DNA of 64,000 nt from an uncultured Gammaproteobacteria bacterium (GTDB lineage: Bacteria; Pseudomonadota; Gammaproteobacteria; Arenicellales; JAANXG01), in NCBI GenBank assembly GCA_947258785.1, contig CAMYJT010000002.1, positions 62,001 through 126,000 of the forward strand. The letters are read 5' to 3'. Position 1 is the stretch's first letter; each line of letters opens with the position of its first letter. This document shows, one piece after another, positions 52,001 through 60,568 of this stretch. The notes beneath the pieces are model-generated. The model saw only the letters and a list, made by a program, of their open reading frames with translations. It was not told where the DNA came from and made no database searches. Position numbers and translations under genes: made by a program.

Positions 52001-52553
52001 TGCGGGTCTCGGTCTCGCGCCGACGTTCTTTGTATTTTGAGATGCCCGCAGCTTCTTCGATCAAAACCCGGAGCTCTTCCGGCCGAGCTTCGATAACACG
52101 GCTTACCATACCCTGTTCAATGATTGAGTACGAACGCGGTCCCAGACCGGTGCCGAGAAATATATCAGTAATGTCACGGCGGCGGCACCGTATCTTGTTT
52201 ATTAGATACTGCGATTGCCCGTCGCGCGACAATTCCCGGCGAATTGAAATTTCTCCGTATTTTGCGTAGGCACCGGGCGCCTCACCATTGCTGTTGTCAA
52301 ACACCAACTCGACAGACGCTTTACCGACCGGTTTACGGACGGTGGATCCGTTGAATATTACGTCCGCCATGTGATCACCGCGCAAAGTCTTTGCCGACGA
52401 CTCTCCCATCACCCAGCGGATGGCATCGATTACGTTCGATTTTCCACATCCGTTTGGACCAACAATCCCGACTAAATCGGAAGGGACCGAGACTACGGTC
52501 GGATCGACGAACGATTTAAAACCGGATAGTTTTACGTGTAACAAACGCATCAA
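49041..52553 (-). CDS. smc: Chromosome partition protein Smc
   Basis: Condensin-type ATPase that organises and helps segregate chromosomes. The 1170-residue protein has Walker A GIVGPNGCGKSNVIDAIRWVMGE near residue 30, two long coiled coils separated by a hinge (around 510-640, with AWLGHAGLADASRLATKLEVEPGWERAVDCVLG), and the signature LLSGGEKALTAVALLFAF with Walker B PFCILDEVDAPLDDANV at the end. Full-length family member. scpA and scpB are not in the window. Confidence 0.98.
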   Translation of the reverse strand: MMRLLHVKLSGFKSFVDPTVVSVPSDLVGIVGPNGCGKSNVIDAIRWVMGESSAKTLRGDHMADVIFNGSTVRKPVGKASVELVFDNSNGEAPGAYAKYGEISIRRELSRDGQSQYLINKIRCRRRDITDIFLGTGLGPRSYSIIEQGMVSRVIEARPEELRVLIEEAAGISKYKERRRETETRIRHTRENLGRVEDIRGELDAQLRRLKRQSSAAARYKTLKQEERLVRCQLMSLRWRDLSVQVQTLDDELDKLQREVDTVVSDLKRTESGIDKLREEQRAAAENLNHVQGTLYQLGADIANNEQGIEHVRETRQQRQQELERLMEAQSEADQHLNADRERMTKLTQQLDICRPRVGQVARDFDQAILSLEAAEQAFQHWQLEWEEYGRHAGRPEQEREIQRARIDEHHRRIEHIANRQARLAQTLNETESVLEQVHIEDLRGRVKELDAQCLNLEIRINDFDERITQQRGQCEQTAKTLEHTLHQHQAAEAGLKSLREIQAAALGTDNDVVAAWLGHAGLADASRLATKLEVEPGWERAVDCVLGRRLGAVCIDTLGTVADAGDGLTNLDMYFVEQRNPTGNQAPASQPNLSDKVRCRQIDLQHWLAKVYIADDLTSALSRRSGLSDHESLVTRDGIWVGRSWMAVSNGDGARAGIMVRKHAIDKLLAEAASLDEQVTTLSQRAKQSQQGLRELETQQSEQRQRLSEQIQQRTALHKRLGHDEARVDDLTSRRDRIRGELAELDQDLEQAEAELTHARSRLNTAQQLSEDFQSRHAELSRERSRLRKTLEHAAGLANDVRETKHREQFEEKRLQAAFDAVGESITRLERQRSSLAERKTELRRLIDDVDSPEVHHQEQLQRLQERRTEVEKELRQARQRLENLEASIQSEEQARIGHEDAVQTSREDLQQLRLQRQELLVRRDTLAEQINEMGGDPQAYLTDLPADADEQAYQEKLERITKRVERIGPVNLVAIEEFEEQSERKTYLDKQYQDLTEALNMLESVIHKIDQETRARFKSTYDNLNTRFQGFFPRLFGGGSAYLELTGSDLLDTGVTVLARPPGKRNSTIHLLSGGEKALTAVALLFAFFDLNPAPFCILDEVDAPLDDANVERYCKILRTMADRTQLIFITHNKITMEAAQVLIGVTMAEPGVSRLVSVDLNEAIEMAQ

Positions 52554-52636
52554 CTATTCCGCAGCAATCAACCGCCGGTCAATTGTCATGGCAAATTGGG
52601 GGATCGTTACCAGACTTTCGAACTTCAAAGCAGTCA

Positions 52637-52649
52637 AACGTAATACGTT
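52637..52649. promoter_or_regulatory. 13-bp palindrome between smc and queF
   Basis: AACGTA-A-TACGTT is a perfect inverted repeat in the 132-bp divergent region between smc (start 52553) and queF (start 52686). It could be an operator for either gene. No preQ1 riboswitch is visible in the short queF leader. Confidence 0.4.
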
Positions 52650-52685
52650 ACAATGCAACATCGAACCTAACATAGGAACCACCCG

Positions 52686-53075
52686 ATGCCTACTCAGCCG
52701 CGCCGGGAACTAGAAACATTCGATAACCCACAGACTGAGCGTGACTACACCATCCGTATTCGAATACCCGAGTTTACCTGCCTGTGTCCAAAAACCAGAC
52801 AACCTGACTTCGCTCACCTTCACTTGGAATACGTGCCAGACAGGAAATGCTTGGAGCTCAAGTCGTTAAAGTTGTATATGTGGTCGTACCGTGACCAACC
52901 GACTTTTCACGAGGCAGTCACCAACCAGATCCTGGATGATCTGGTCGCCGCGGTTACTCCTCGCTACCTCAAACTCACCGCCGAGTTCAATGTCCGCGGT
53001 GGATTGTACACCACCATCGTCGCGGAGCATCGCGCATCCGAGTGGCAGGCCGCCGCCCCCGTAGCGCTGCCGTAA
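52686..53075 (+). CDS. queF: NADPH-dependent 7-cyano-7-deazaguanine reductase QueF
   Basis: Reduces preQ0 to preQ1 for queuosine. The 129-residue protein is the short unimodular type: [23 protein letters not shown] contains the active-site Cys and Asp, and [28 protein letters not shown] is the NADPH and substrate motif. The usual ESKSLKLY motif reads ELKSLKLY here. Enteric QueF proteins are about twice as long, so this is the other subclass. queA and tgt are 28 kb away. Confidence 0.95.
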   Translation: MPTQPRRELETFDNPQTERDYTIRIRIPEFTCLCPKTRQPDFAHLHLEYVPDRKCLELKSLKLYMWSYRDQPTFHEAVTNQILDDLVAAVTPRYLKLTAEFNVRGGLYTTIVAEHRASEWQAAAPVALP

Positions 53076-53169
53076 CTGCCGGTGTGTCGGCTTAGTATCC
53101 AGTAATAACAATAGCATAAGAACATTTTTTCATAACTTGAGTTAAACAATTCATCAAGCGATTCCGGCC

Positions 53170-53862
53170 GTGAAAAAGATTGAAAACAGTCCCTTTGATC
53201 CCTTTGTAAAGTGGTTTTTTCCGCAATTGCTGCCCTATGTACCTGCGTGGCTCAGCGCCAACGGCATCACAATCATCGGGATGGTGGCGTCGGCCCTGGC
53301 CTGCCTAAGCCTCTACTTGACCCGCTGGTCTCCCTGGATGTGCCTGTTGGGCGCAGTATTCGTGTTCGTCCACTGGTTCGCAGACACCCTCGACGGTGTC
53401 GTGGCGCGCGCCCGCAGACCCACTCAGTTGGGTTTTTACCTCGATCATTTCGGTGATGCCCTGAGTGTAGCGCTCATTGGAATGGGTATCTTTATGATCG
53501 AGGGCGCACATTTCGTTATCGGACTCGTGATTGTCATCTTTTACCTGCTGCTGATTATTAGTGGTCTCATCAGGGCCGAACTGACCCGCGTAATGGAACT
53601 GCCGGTATTCGGTCCAACAGAACTGCATCTGCTGGTGATAGCCTTGCTCATCGCGCAGCCGTTTACGGATTATGGTCAACCGATTTCCTGGTTACCGGCC
53701 ATCGCCGGAAACAATGGGTGGCTGACTCTGGCCTTGGGTTTCGACCGGGGTCTGACCATGCTGGACGTGGTGGGCATCGTCGTCATCGGCGTGGCAAGCA
53801 TCATGCTGCTGATAGAAATGATCATAACTATCAATAGGTTAGCTGCCGAGGATCGTCAATGA
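53170..53862 (+). CDS. CDP-alcohol phosphatidyltransferase family protein
   Basis: Integral membrane enzyme of phospholipid-like synthesis. The catalytic signature D-T-L-DG-V-V-AR-x7-G-x3-D-x3-D is complete (from about residue 72). The 230-residue protein has about six membrane segments. The alcohol acceptor cannot be told: similarity to choline/ethanolamine transferase-like bacterial members is possible. It lies alone between queF and qor, on the plus strand, with its 3' end facing qor. Confidence 0.88.
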   Translation: MKKIENSPFDPFVKWFFPQLLPYVPAWLSANGITIIGMVASALACLSLYLTRWSPWMCLLGAVFVFVHWFADTLDGVVARARRPTQLGFYLDHFGDALSVALIGMGIFMIEGAHFVIGLVIVIFYLLLIISGLIRAELTRVMELPVFGPTELHLLVIALLIAQPFTDYGQPISWLPAIAGNNGWLTLALGFDRGLTMLDVVGIVVIGVASIMLLIEMIITINRLAAEDRQ

Positions 53863-53873
53863 TTTCATCAGGA

Positions 53874-54851
53874 TCAGGGGATCAGCACCGTTGAACCGGT
53901 GGTTTTTCTGGCCACCAGATCCGCATGGGCTTGGGCGGCGTCTGTCAATGCGTAGGTTTGGTTTACCTCGATTTTCACCGCACCGCTTTTGACGACCGTG
54001 AACAAGTCGTCCGTGGACGACAACAGATCAGAGCGTTTTTCCGTGTAGTCAAACAGTGTGGGCCGAGTGAGGTACAGAGAACCTTTACGGCTCAACACGG
54101 CCGGATTGATTGTGGGCACCGCCCCGGACGATTGGCCAAAACTTACCATTAATCCCAGTTTCCGCAGACAATCCAGAGATTTGACGAAGGTGTCTGCACC
54201 CACAGAATCGTAGACTACGGGAACCCCGGCCCCGTTGGTGATCTCCTTCACGCGCTCAACGAAATCTTCCTCAGTATAAACAATGGGATAATCACAACCC
54301 AGACCGGCTGCGTGTATGGCTTTCTCCTTCGAGCCAACAGTCCCGATGACGACAGCACCGAGGTGCTTGGCCCATTGACAGGCAATCGAACCGACTCCCC
54401 CGGCAGCGGCATGAAACAATATAATGTCCCCCGGCTTTACGCTGTAGGTCCGCCTCAGCAGGTACTGCGCGGTCAGTCCCTGCAACATCATTGCCGCCGC
54501 GGTCTGATCGGGGATCTCATCCGGAAGTTTGACCAGGCGGTCGGCCGGAAACAGCCGCTTTTCGCTGTAAGCACCGATCGGCGGACTGGCATACGCGACA
54601 CGATCGCCCTCCGCCACCTCGGACACACCGCGCCCGATCGCCTCCACCACCCCCGCCGCCTCCAGGCCGAGAATCATCGGTAAGTGTGGGGCCGGATAAG
54701 TTCCTTCGCGGAAATACACATCGATGTAGTTGAGACCAACCGCCGTGTGCCGTATTAGTGCCTGCCCTAGGCCCGGCTCCCCGACATCGATTTCCTCCCA
54801 ACGCATCTGGTCGGTCTCCCCGGTCTCGTGCACACGAATTGCCATCACCAT
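53874..54851 (-). CDS. qor: NADPH:quinone reductase, zeta-crystallin type
   Basis: Medium-chain reductase without catalytic zinc. The 325-residue sequence shows IRHTAVGLNYIDVYFREGTYPAPHLPMILGLEAAGVVEAIG, the NADPH motif LFHAAAGGVGSIACQWAKHLGAVVIGTVGSKEK, and VVYDSVGADTF, as in E. coli QorA. The gene is 65 bp after djlA on the same strand. Physiological substrate is unknown. Confidence 0.92.
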   Translation of the reverse strand: MVMAIRVHETGETDQMRWEEIDVGEPGLGQALIRHTAVGLNYIDVYFREGTYPAPHLPMILGLEAAGVVEAIGRGVSEVAEGDRVAYASPPIGAYSEKRLFPADRLVKLPDEIPDQTAAAMMLQGLTAQYLLRRTYSVKPGDIILFHAAAGGVGSIACQWAKHLGAVVIGTVGSKEKAIHAAGLGCDYPIVYTEEDFVERVKEITNGAGVPVVYDSVGADTFVKSLDCLRKLGLMVSFGQSSGAVPTINPAVLSRKGSLYLTRPTLFDYTEKRSDLLSSTDDLFTVVKSGAVKIEVNQTYALTDAAQAHADLVARKTTGSTVLIP

Positions 54852-54916
54852 AGTTTCATCCCCAAGTTATGGATATTGAGTCAATCGGAGATATTGCACC
54901 AATAAGGCCTTTCCAT

Positions 54917-55711
54917 TCAATGCGCTCGGCGCGCGCGCCGAACTTGCTCATAAGCGGTTCGGATATCTTGAGTCTTCACCGTCGCCAGTTTGATCATTTC
55001 CTCGGGTAACCCCCGTGCGACTAGTTTGTCCGGGTGATGCTGATTCATCAAGCGGCGATATGCCTTTTTTATCTCCGCGTCGCTGGCGTTCGCAGTAATA
55101 CCGAGCGCTCGATAGGCATCGTCAAGTGACGGCCGCCGGTGCACCGCCGGGCGCCGTTCGTACGCCGCGGCGCCTTGGATCAACAGCAAGATATGCTCAA
55201 AATCCGCCTGGGAAAGCCCAAGCCGGTCGGTAATTCGCAGCAGCATACCCCTCTCCACCGCGTCCAGCGGTCCATCGACCAGCGCCGCCTGGATTTGTAT
55301 TTCCAGAAACATCCGTAGCAGGGTGGTGCGGCGCCCGCACTCCTGGCGTAGCTGATCGACGATCTCATCGAGGGGGAACTCACGCCGCTTGCCGTCCCGG
55401 AATAGATTGATGGCGGTTTCACGTTGCTGGGGGTTGAGACGCAGCTGACGCATGATACTTTCGGCCATGTCGATTTCGACGCGGCTCACCTGGCCATCCG
55501 CCTTCGCTACATGACCCATGACGGCAAAAGTGGCGGCAAAGAAAGCAGTCTGGCGGCGCTCGCGGTTACCAACTCGGACGGCGCCTTCGGTGAGTACCGA
55601 CGCCATACCCTTGTCGAACTGGTGACCGAGCGCGGCACCCAGGGCCGCCCCCAGGGCACCGCCAGCCATAAAACCAAAGGCTCCACCGATCAGCTTTCCC
55701 CACCACGCCAT
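54917..55711 (-). CDS. djlA: DnaJ-like co-chaperone DjlA
   Basis: Membrane-linked J-protein that works with DnaK and can influence capsule and envelope signalling in enterics. The glycine-rich N-terminus (GKLIGGAFGFMAGGALGAALGAALGHQFD) is the membrane segment, the central region (55-180) is TerB-like, and the C-terminal J domain has DAYRALGITANASDAEIKKAYRRL with the HPD motif in NQHHPDKL. Length is 264. It follows the histidine kinase gene by 9 bp and is probably cotranscribed with it. Confidence 0.95.
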   Translation of the reverse strand: MAWWGKLIGGAFGFMAGGALGAALGAALGHQFDKGMASVLTEGAVRVGNRERRQTAFFAATFAVMGHVAKADGQVSRVEIDMAESIMRQLRLNPQQRETAINLFRDGKRREFPLDEIVDQLRQECGRRTTLLRMFLEIQIQAALVDGPLDAVERGMLLRITDRLGLSQADFEHILLLIQGAAAYERRPAVHRRPSLDDAYRALGITANASDAEIKKAYRRLMNQHHPDKLVARGLPEEMIKLATVKTQDIRTAYEQVRRARRAH

Positions 55712-55720
55712 GCGCTGCAG

Positions 55721-57079
55721 TCACCTTCCCGGAATTACTACCAGCACGTCCGCACCGCCCTGCGTGTTGGTGTCAACTGTCAACGCGCCGCCGTAGGCAT
55801 CGACGATATCCTTCACCGAAGCCAATCCCAGACCCTGACCGTCGACGCGGCCATCCAGACGAACCCCGCGTGCGAGGACCCGCTCGCGCATGGCGTCGTC
55901 GATCCCAGGACCATCGTCGGAGATCAACAGGCGCAGTCCGGCGCGGTGACCGGCCGCCCCCGACGCCGCCTGTGCCGAGATTGCAATGTGCGCTCGGCTC
56001 CACTTGAACGCGTTGTCCAGGAGATTACCGAGCAATTCCATTAAGTCGCCCTCATCGCCGTAGAAACACAGATCGTCGGGTATGCTCGACGTGATGGTGA
56101 TGTTTCGATCGGTGTAAACTTTTCGTAAGGCGTTGCTCACTTTGCCAACAGCGGCACACACCGGCACCGGTGCGGCGATGGTGCGCCGGCCGGCGGCTGC
56201 GGCCCTGCGGAGCTGATAGTCGACGATGTCCGACATGCGATCGATTTGGACCGCGATGCCGTCTCGGTCCGGCTCGCGGTCCGCCTCGACAATCCCGCGC
56301 AGGACCGCCAGCGGTGTCTTGAGGCTGTGGGCGAGATCGCCCAGGGTGTTCCGATAGCGGTCAATATGACGGCGCTCATTATCGATAAAGGCATTGATAT
56401 TTCGCGTCAAACCGGAAAGCTCGCGGGGATAATCCGCGGACAACCGGGATGCATTGCCCCGCTCAATGGCCGCAACCTCGTCGGCCACGACGCGCACCGG
56501 CTTCAAACTCCAACGCAGCACACCGCCCTGGACTACGAGCAGAACCACCACCGCACCACCCAACCAGAACCATAAACTCCGGCGAAAGCTGGACACCGAC
56601 GCACTGTAATTGACGAGGTCCTCCGCCACCTCGAAGTCATATTTACTGACCGTCCCGTCACCGACCTCCCAAACCACTCCGAACCGCAGCCAAAACAGTG
56701 CCTCGCTGTCGGAGGTCTCGGTGCGCCCGAAATCGGATCGGCCGGGCGGGAGCCCGTCGCCGGCCGGCAGCTCGCTCCCCAACAGCGACGGTGAGCGCCA
56801 GACGTGGTCGCCGGCGGCATCGACGATTCGCGCATACAGACCGGAGCGAATGCGTGAAAAGCGCGGTTCGGGCAGCGGGTCCGGCACACGCAGTCGACCA
56901 TCGGCACCGATATCCGCCGCGGCCAGCAGTCCGTAGAGCTGGCCCTGGAGATGGTTATGGACACCCGTCTCTGCGCTTGCTCTAAACGCCCGATCCAGCA
57001 CCCAACCGGTCAATCCAAGAAACACAACCGACGCCACGCTCGCCGCCATCAACATTCGGTTGTTGAGGGACAGGGTCAC
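55721..57079 (-). CDS. phoQ: PhoQ-like sensor histidine kinase
   Basis: Inner-membrane sensor kinase of 452 residues. It has two membrane helices (about 10-28 and 169-187), a periplasmic domain of roughly 140 residues between them, a HAMP-like linker, the H box with phospho-acceptor His251 (LAHSLKTPLAVLRG), N box LLGNLLDNAFKWS and G boxes ISDDGPGIDD and GRVDGQGLGLASVKDIVDAYGG. The DLAHSLKTPLAVL form is typical of the PhoQ group. The periplasmic part has some acidic residues but no long acidic cluster, so Mg2+ sensing is not shown. It overlaps the regulator gene by 4 bp. Confidence 0.9.
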   Translation of the reverse strand: MTLSLNNRMLMAASVASVVFLGLTGWVLDRAFRASAETGVHNHLQGQLYGLLAAADIGADGRLRVPDPLPEPRFSRIRSGLYARIVDAAGDHVWRSPSLLGSELPAGDGLPPGRSDFGRTETSDSEALFWLRFGVVWEVGDGTVSKYDFEVAEDLVNYSASVSSFRRSLWFWLGGAVVVLLVVQGGVLRWSLKPVRVVADEVAAIERGNASRLSADYPRELSGLTRNINAFIDNERRHIDRYRNTLGDLAHSLKTPLAVLRGIVEADREPDRDGIAVQIDRMSDIVDYQLRRAAAAGRRTIAAPVPVCAAVGKVSNALRKVYTDRNITITSSIPDDLCFYGDEGDLMELLGNLLDNAFKWSRAHIAISAQAASGAAGHRAGLRLLISDDGPGIDDAMRERVLARGVRLDGRVDGQGLGLASVKDIVDAYGGALTVDTNTQGGADVLVVIPGR

Positions 57080-57756
57080 GGCGTGCGGAGGAGATTGAAT
57101 CGATAGCCGCGACCACGCAGTGTTTCAATGGGTTTGATTTGATTGTCCGGATCCAGTTTTCTACGCAGGCGGCCGATAAAAACTTCGATGACGTTGCTGT
57201 CGCGATCGTCATCTTCCTGATAAATGTGCTCGGTGAGTTCGGCCTTGGACAACACCTTTCCTGAGTTGAGCATCATATACTGCAACAGCCGGTATTCGTA
57301 TGCGGTCAGCGTCAACGACCTGCCATCGACAAGGACCTCCTGGCTGGAGGTGTCCAGCATCACCGGACCGCACTGTATCGCGGATTGCGCCAATCCCGCC
57401 GCACGTCGAAGCAATGCCCTGACCCGCGCTAACAGTTCCTCGATGTGGAAAGGTTTGGCCAGATAATCATCCGCCCCCGCCTCCAGGCCCTGCACCTTTT
57501 CTTCCCAGCGGGACCGAGCGGTCAGTATCAAGATTGGAAAATTACGGCCGCCCGTCCGCAACCGGCGGATCAATTCGATGCCGTCTACTTTTGGCAGCCC
57601 GAGATCAATGACCGCCACATCGACGGGATACTCCCGTCCAAAATACAATCCCTCCTCACCATCCGTTGCTGCATCGACGACAAACCCCTGTTCGCGGAGA
57701 CGGGACACGAGTTGTTCCCGTATTTTGTCCTCATCCTCGACGACCAGCACACGCAT
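57076..57756 (-). CDS. phoP: PhoP-like response regulator, OmpR family
   Basis: DNA-binding response regulator of 226 residues. The receiver domain has the phospho-acceptor Asp51 (VAVIDLGLPKVDGIELIRRLR), the EDED pocket at 7-10 and the lysine in LAKPFHIEELLARV. The winged-helix domain ends HIYQEDDDRDSNVIEVFIGRLRRKLDPDNQIKPIETLRGRGYRF. The kinase gene follows with 4-bp overlap. A PepSY protein gene lies 22 bp upstream, and a PhoP-type repeat array lies about 1 kb upstream in the same block. Confidence 0.93.
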   Translation of the reverse strand: MRVLVVEDEDKIREQLVSRLREQGFVVDAATDGEEGLYFGREYPVDVAVIDLGLPKVDGIELIRRLRTGGRNFPILILTARSRWEEKVQGLEAGADDYLAKPFHIEELLARVRALLRRAAGLAQSAIQCGPVMLDTSSQEVLVDGRSLTLTAYEYRLLQYMMLNSGKVLSKAELTEHIYQEDDDRDSNVIEVFIGRLRRKLDPDNQIKPIETLRGRGYRFNLLRTP

Positions 57757-57778
57757 TAGATCTACTCTGATAAGACTC

Positions 57779-58033
57779 TCACTGCTTTGGGCAAGGATCT
57801 ACGTAGATATTTCGTATGTGTCCGCCCGGCGTCAGAATCTTGATTCGATACATTAACTGGCCGTCAATTTTTTCTCCGTCAGCGGACAAGACCTGACCAC
57901 CGGTCCGTTTCTTCACCACCGTGGCAGCAGTATCGAGACTGGTTACATTGCCCTCACAAAGAGGCGGCGCTGCAGTCGCAGATGCCAACCATCCGAAAAA
58001 GGCGATAAACAGAATGTTGTTGAGCGCTTTCAT
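57779..58033 (-). CDS. Small secreted PepSY-like protein
   Basis: An 84-residue exported protein with a signal peptide (MKALNNILFIAFFGWLASATA, cut before APPLCEG). A single PepSY-like motif follows (TVVKKRTGGQVLSADGEKIDGQLMYRIKILTPGGHIRNIYVDP). Two cysteines, near 26 and 81, might pair in the periplasm. Such proteins often accompany PhoP/PhoQ-like two-component genes and may modulate the sensor; that role is an inference from position. Confidence 0.85.
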   Translation of the reverse strand: MKALNNILFIAFFGWLASATAAPPLCEGNVTSLDTAATVVKKRTGGQVLSADGEKIDGQLMYRIKILTPGGHIRNIYVDPCPKQ

Positions 58034-58106
58034 AATGGGTCGGCACCGAAATTACCTCCAGTGCCGGCACCATTATACACCGCAAGCCAGTGTCCGATTT
58101 TTGCCA

Positions 58107-58640
58107 TCATTCCGCCGGCGCGACGTTTACCCGAACGCGTATCCGATCTCCCGGATCGCGACCCATTCTCGTCCGGTATATCCTGCCATCGTATCTATAT
58201 TTGATCCGATAAGCGATGACCTGTTCCTGCTCGTGATATTCGTGCCGAATGTCGCAGCGCTCCACCGGCTCCTCGTAGGCACGACCATGTCGCCTTTTCA
58301 TGTCGTGTCCGATGGATCCGCCCAGCACGGCACCCGCCGCGGTAGCGATATGCCGGCCGCGTCCGTTGCCGAACCGGTTGCCCAGCGCGCCGCCGATAAT
58401 TGCACCAACAATCTCGGGAGTGATGGACTTCGATGCATGTGGGGCGTAACGGGTTTCGGTTTCTATCCAACACTCGCGCTTGGGTACATCGACACGCACG
58501 ACTTCAGTGATCGGCTTGACGTTAAGCACCTCGGCATAGTCATAGTAGCTTTGATCGCTGTGGCGCGGTCCGGCATTGACCGGCATCGCCAGCAACAATC
58601 CCAATACTGATATCGCAGACAAAGTGGCTACACGCTGCAT
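58107..58640 (-). CDS. Periplasmic or outer-membrane glycine-zipper protein
   Basis: A 177-residue exported protein with a signal peptide (LSAISVLGLLLAMPVNA, cut before GPRHSD). A glycine zipper (IVGAIIGGALGNRFGNGRGRHIATAAGAVLGGSIGHDM) resembles the 17-kDa antigen/SlyB group, and a charged C-terminal part contains YRIKYRYDGRIYRTRMGRDPG. There is no lipobox. It starts about 90 bp downstream of the TTCAG repeat array, so it is the most likely direct target of the adjacent regulator. Confidence 0.88.
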   Translation of the reverse strand: MQRVATLSAISVLGLLLAMPVNAGPRHSDQSYYDYAEVLNVKPITEVVRVDVPKRECWIETETRYAPHASKSITPEIVGAIIGGALGNRFGNGRGRHIATAAGAVLGGSIGHDMKRRHGRAYEEPVERCDIRHEYHEQEQVIAYRIKYRYDGRIYRTRMGRDPGDRIRVRVNVAPAE

Positions 58641-58729
58641 TATCGGGCTCCTTTAACGTAGAGTTTGCGGCGGTTCCATGCCGGGTGAATGGTTCCTGCT
58701 CGATGAGGGGATAGACTACGCGTGTACCG

Positions 58730-58768
58730 CTGAATACGGCCTGAATCGTAGCTGAACATAACCTGAAT
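58730..58768 (-). promoter_or_regulatory. Four TTCAG half-sites at exact 11-bp period (PhoP-type operator)
   Basis: CTGAAT/C occurs at 58730, 58741, 58752 and 58763, exactly one helical turn apart; on the minus strand these read (A/G)TTCAG. OmpR-family regulators bind tandem half-sites with this 11-bp period, and a -10-like TAGTCT (58713-58718) follows about 11 bp after the last half-site, the geometry known for E. coli PhoP boxes. The array stands upstream of the glycine-zipper, PepSY, phoP and phoQ genes, all leftward. Confidence 0.72.
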
Positions 58769-58850
58769 CGGCTCGAATCTCCGATGCCGGGTGGGCGGTC
58801 AGGTCGAGAACCGGCCGTCCCACTCAGACCATGCTGGCGTTAAAACTCTT

Positions 58851-59393
58851 TTATGGCCGGCTGCGGTTTCCTCGAATGGTGAGAATTTCGCCGCGTTGCA
58901 ATAACTCAAAGCGCTTTAAAAAGCTCATGCCCAGCAACACCTGATCACTGCCGAGACGTGGGTTGATCGTCGCGGGCACCTTGTCGGCAGCGATGCCACC
59001 GACCGCCACTCTGTCCAGCAGAGTGGCATAGGTGATTATCGTACCGTTAGCGGTGTAGGTCGATAACGGCATGCCCCGCTGCAGTCTAAGCCGGGCCGCA
59101 ATCTTTTGCGGAATTGCTACATCAGTTGCACCGGTGTCCAGCAGGAATTCCACTCTCTCCCCATTGATTGTGCCATCGGTCACATAATGACCGTATCGGT
59201 TTCTCTGCAACTGCACCTCCAGGCCACCATCCACCGCACTGCCGGTTGCTGGACTCTGGTTCGGATTGTGTTGTCGGTCGAGTAGGCCGGTAAACAAAAA
59301 GGTCAGGACGGCTACGGCGAGAATCCAAGCGACATGGGTCATCCATCGACCCAGACGGCGCGTGCTCGGACTGCTTGCGGGATTTGATTCCAT
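58851..59393 (-). CDS. Membrane-anchored retropepsin-like aspartic protease
   Basis: A 180-residue protein with one N-terminal membrane segment (VAWILAVAVLTFLFTGLL) and a periplasmic domain with the retropepsin motif EFLLDTGATDVAIP (Asp86), the TYTANGTIITYATLLDRVAVGGI flap region and GSDQVLLGMSFLKRFELLQRGEILTIRG. It belongs to the TIGR02281-like clan of bacterial aspartyl proteases, which would act as a dimer. Substrate unknown. It is divergent from adk. Confidence 0.9.
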   Translation of the reverse strand: MESNPASSPSTRRLGRWMTHVAWILAVAVLTFLFTGLLDRQHNPNQSPATGSAVDGGLEVQLQRNRYGHYVTDGTINGERVEFLLDTGATDVAIPQKIAARLRLQRGMPLSTYTANGTIITYATLLDRVAVGGIAADKVPATINPRLGSDQVLLGMSFLKRFELLQRGEILTIRGNRSRP

Positions 59394-59499
59394 AATAATC
59401 GGCGATTCAACGCCTGCATTTTCTATAAGGGTATCGTGATTTTCTTGTAGACCGCGAGACCCAGTATGATAAATTTATTCCCCTCCAATCCCATGATAA

Positions 59500-60177
<678 letters not shown>

Positions 60178-60182
60178 ATTAC

Positions 60183-60554
60183 ATGCATACTACGGAGCTT
60201 ACCAACGCCAACTTCAATCAGGTCATCGACGCTAATGACCTGGTGTTCGTCGATTTTTGGGCTTCCTGGTGCGGTCCGTGCACATCTTTCGCGCCGATTT
60301 TTGAGGCCGCGGCCGAGAAACACGACGACATTGTGTTTGGAAAGATTGACACCGAAGCCGAACAAGCGTTGGCTCAGGCGTTCAATATTCGGTCGATCCC
60401 AACTTTAATGATTTTCAAGCAGCAGGTCGTGGTTTTTTCGCAACCTGGAGCGGTGCCCGCCGGCGCACTGGAACAACTGATTGGGAACGCGAGGGCCCTG
60501 GACATGGACCAGGTCCGCGCCAAGCTCGATAGCAAAAAACGAGCCGATCCCTGA
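60183..60554 (+). CDS. Thioredoxin
   Basis: Cytoplasmic disulfide reductase of the thioredoxin fold. The redox motif WCGPC is at residues 29-33, preceded by VFVDFWAS, and the cis-proline region reads IRSIPTLMIFK. It has 123 residues, with a charged tail of about 15 residues beyond the usual end. It lies 5 bp after adk and is probably cotranscribed. Not the main TrxA on present evidence; the SFAPIFEAAA helix points to a secondary thioredoxin. Confidence 0.93.
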   Translation: MHTTELTNANFNQVIDANDLVFVDFWASWCGPCTSFAPIFEAAAEKHDDIVFGKIDTEAEQALAQAFNIRSIPTLMIFKQQVVVFSQPGAVPAGALEQLIGNARALDMDQVRAKLDSKKRADP

Positions 60555-60568
60555 TCGGTGGACAATTC

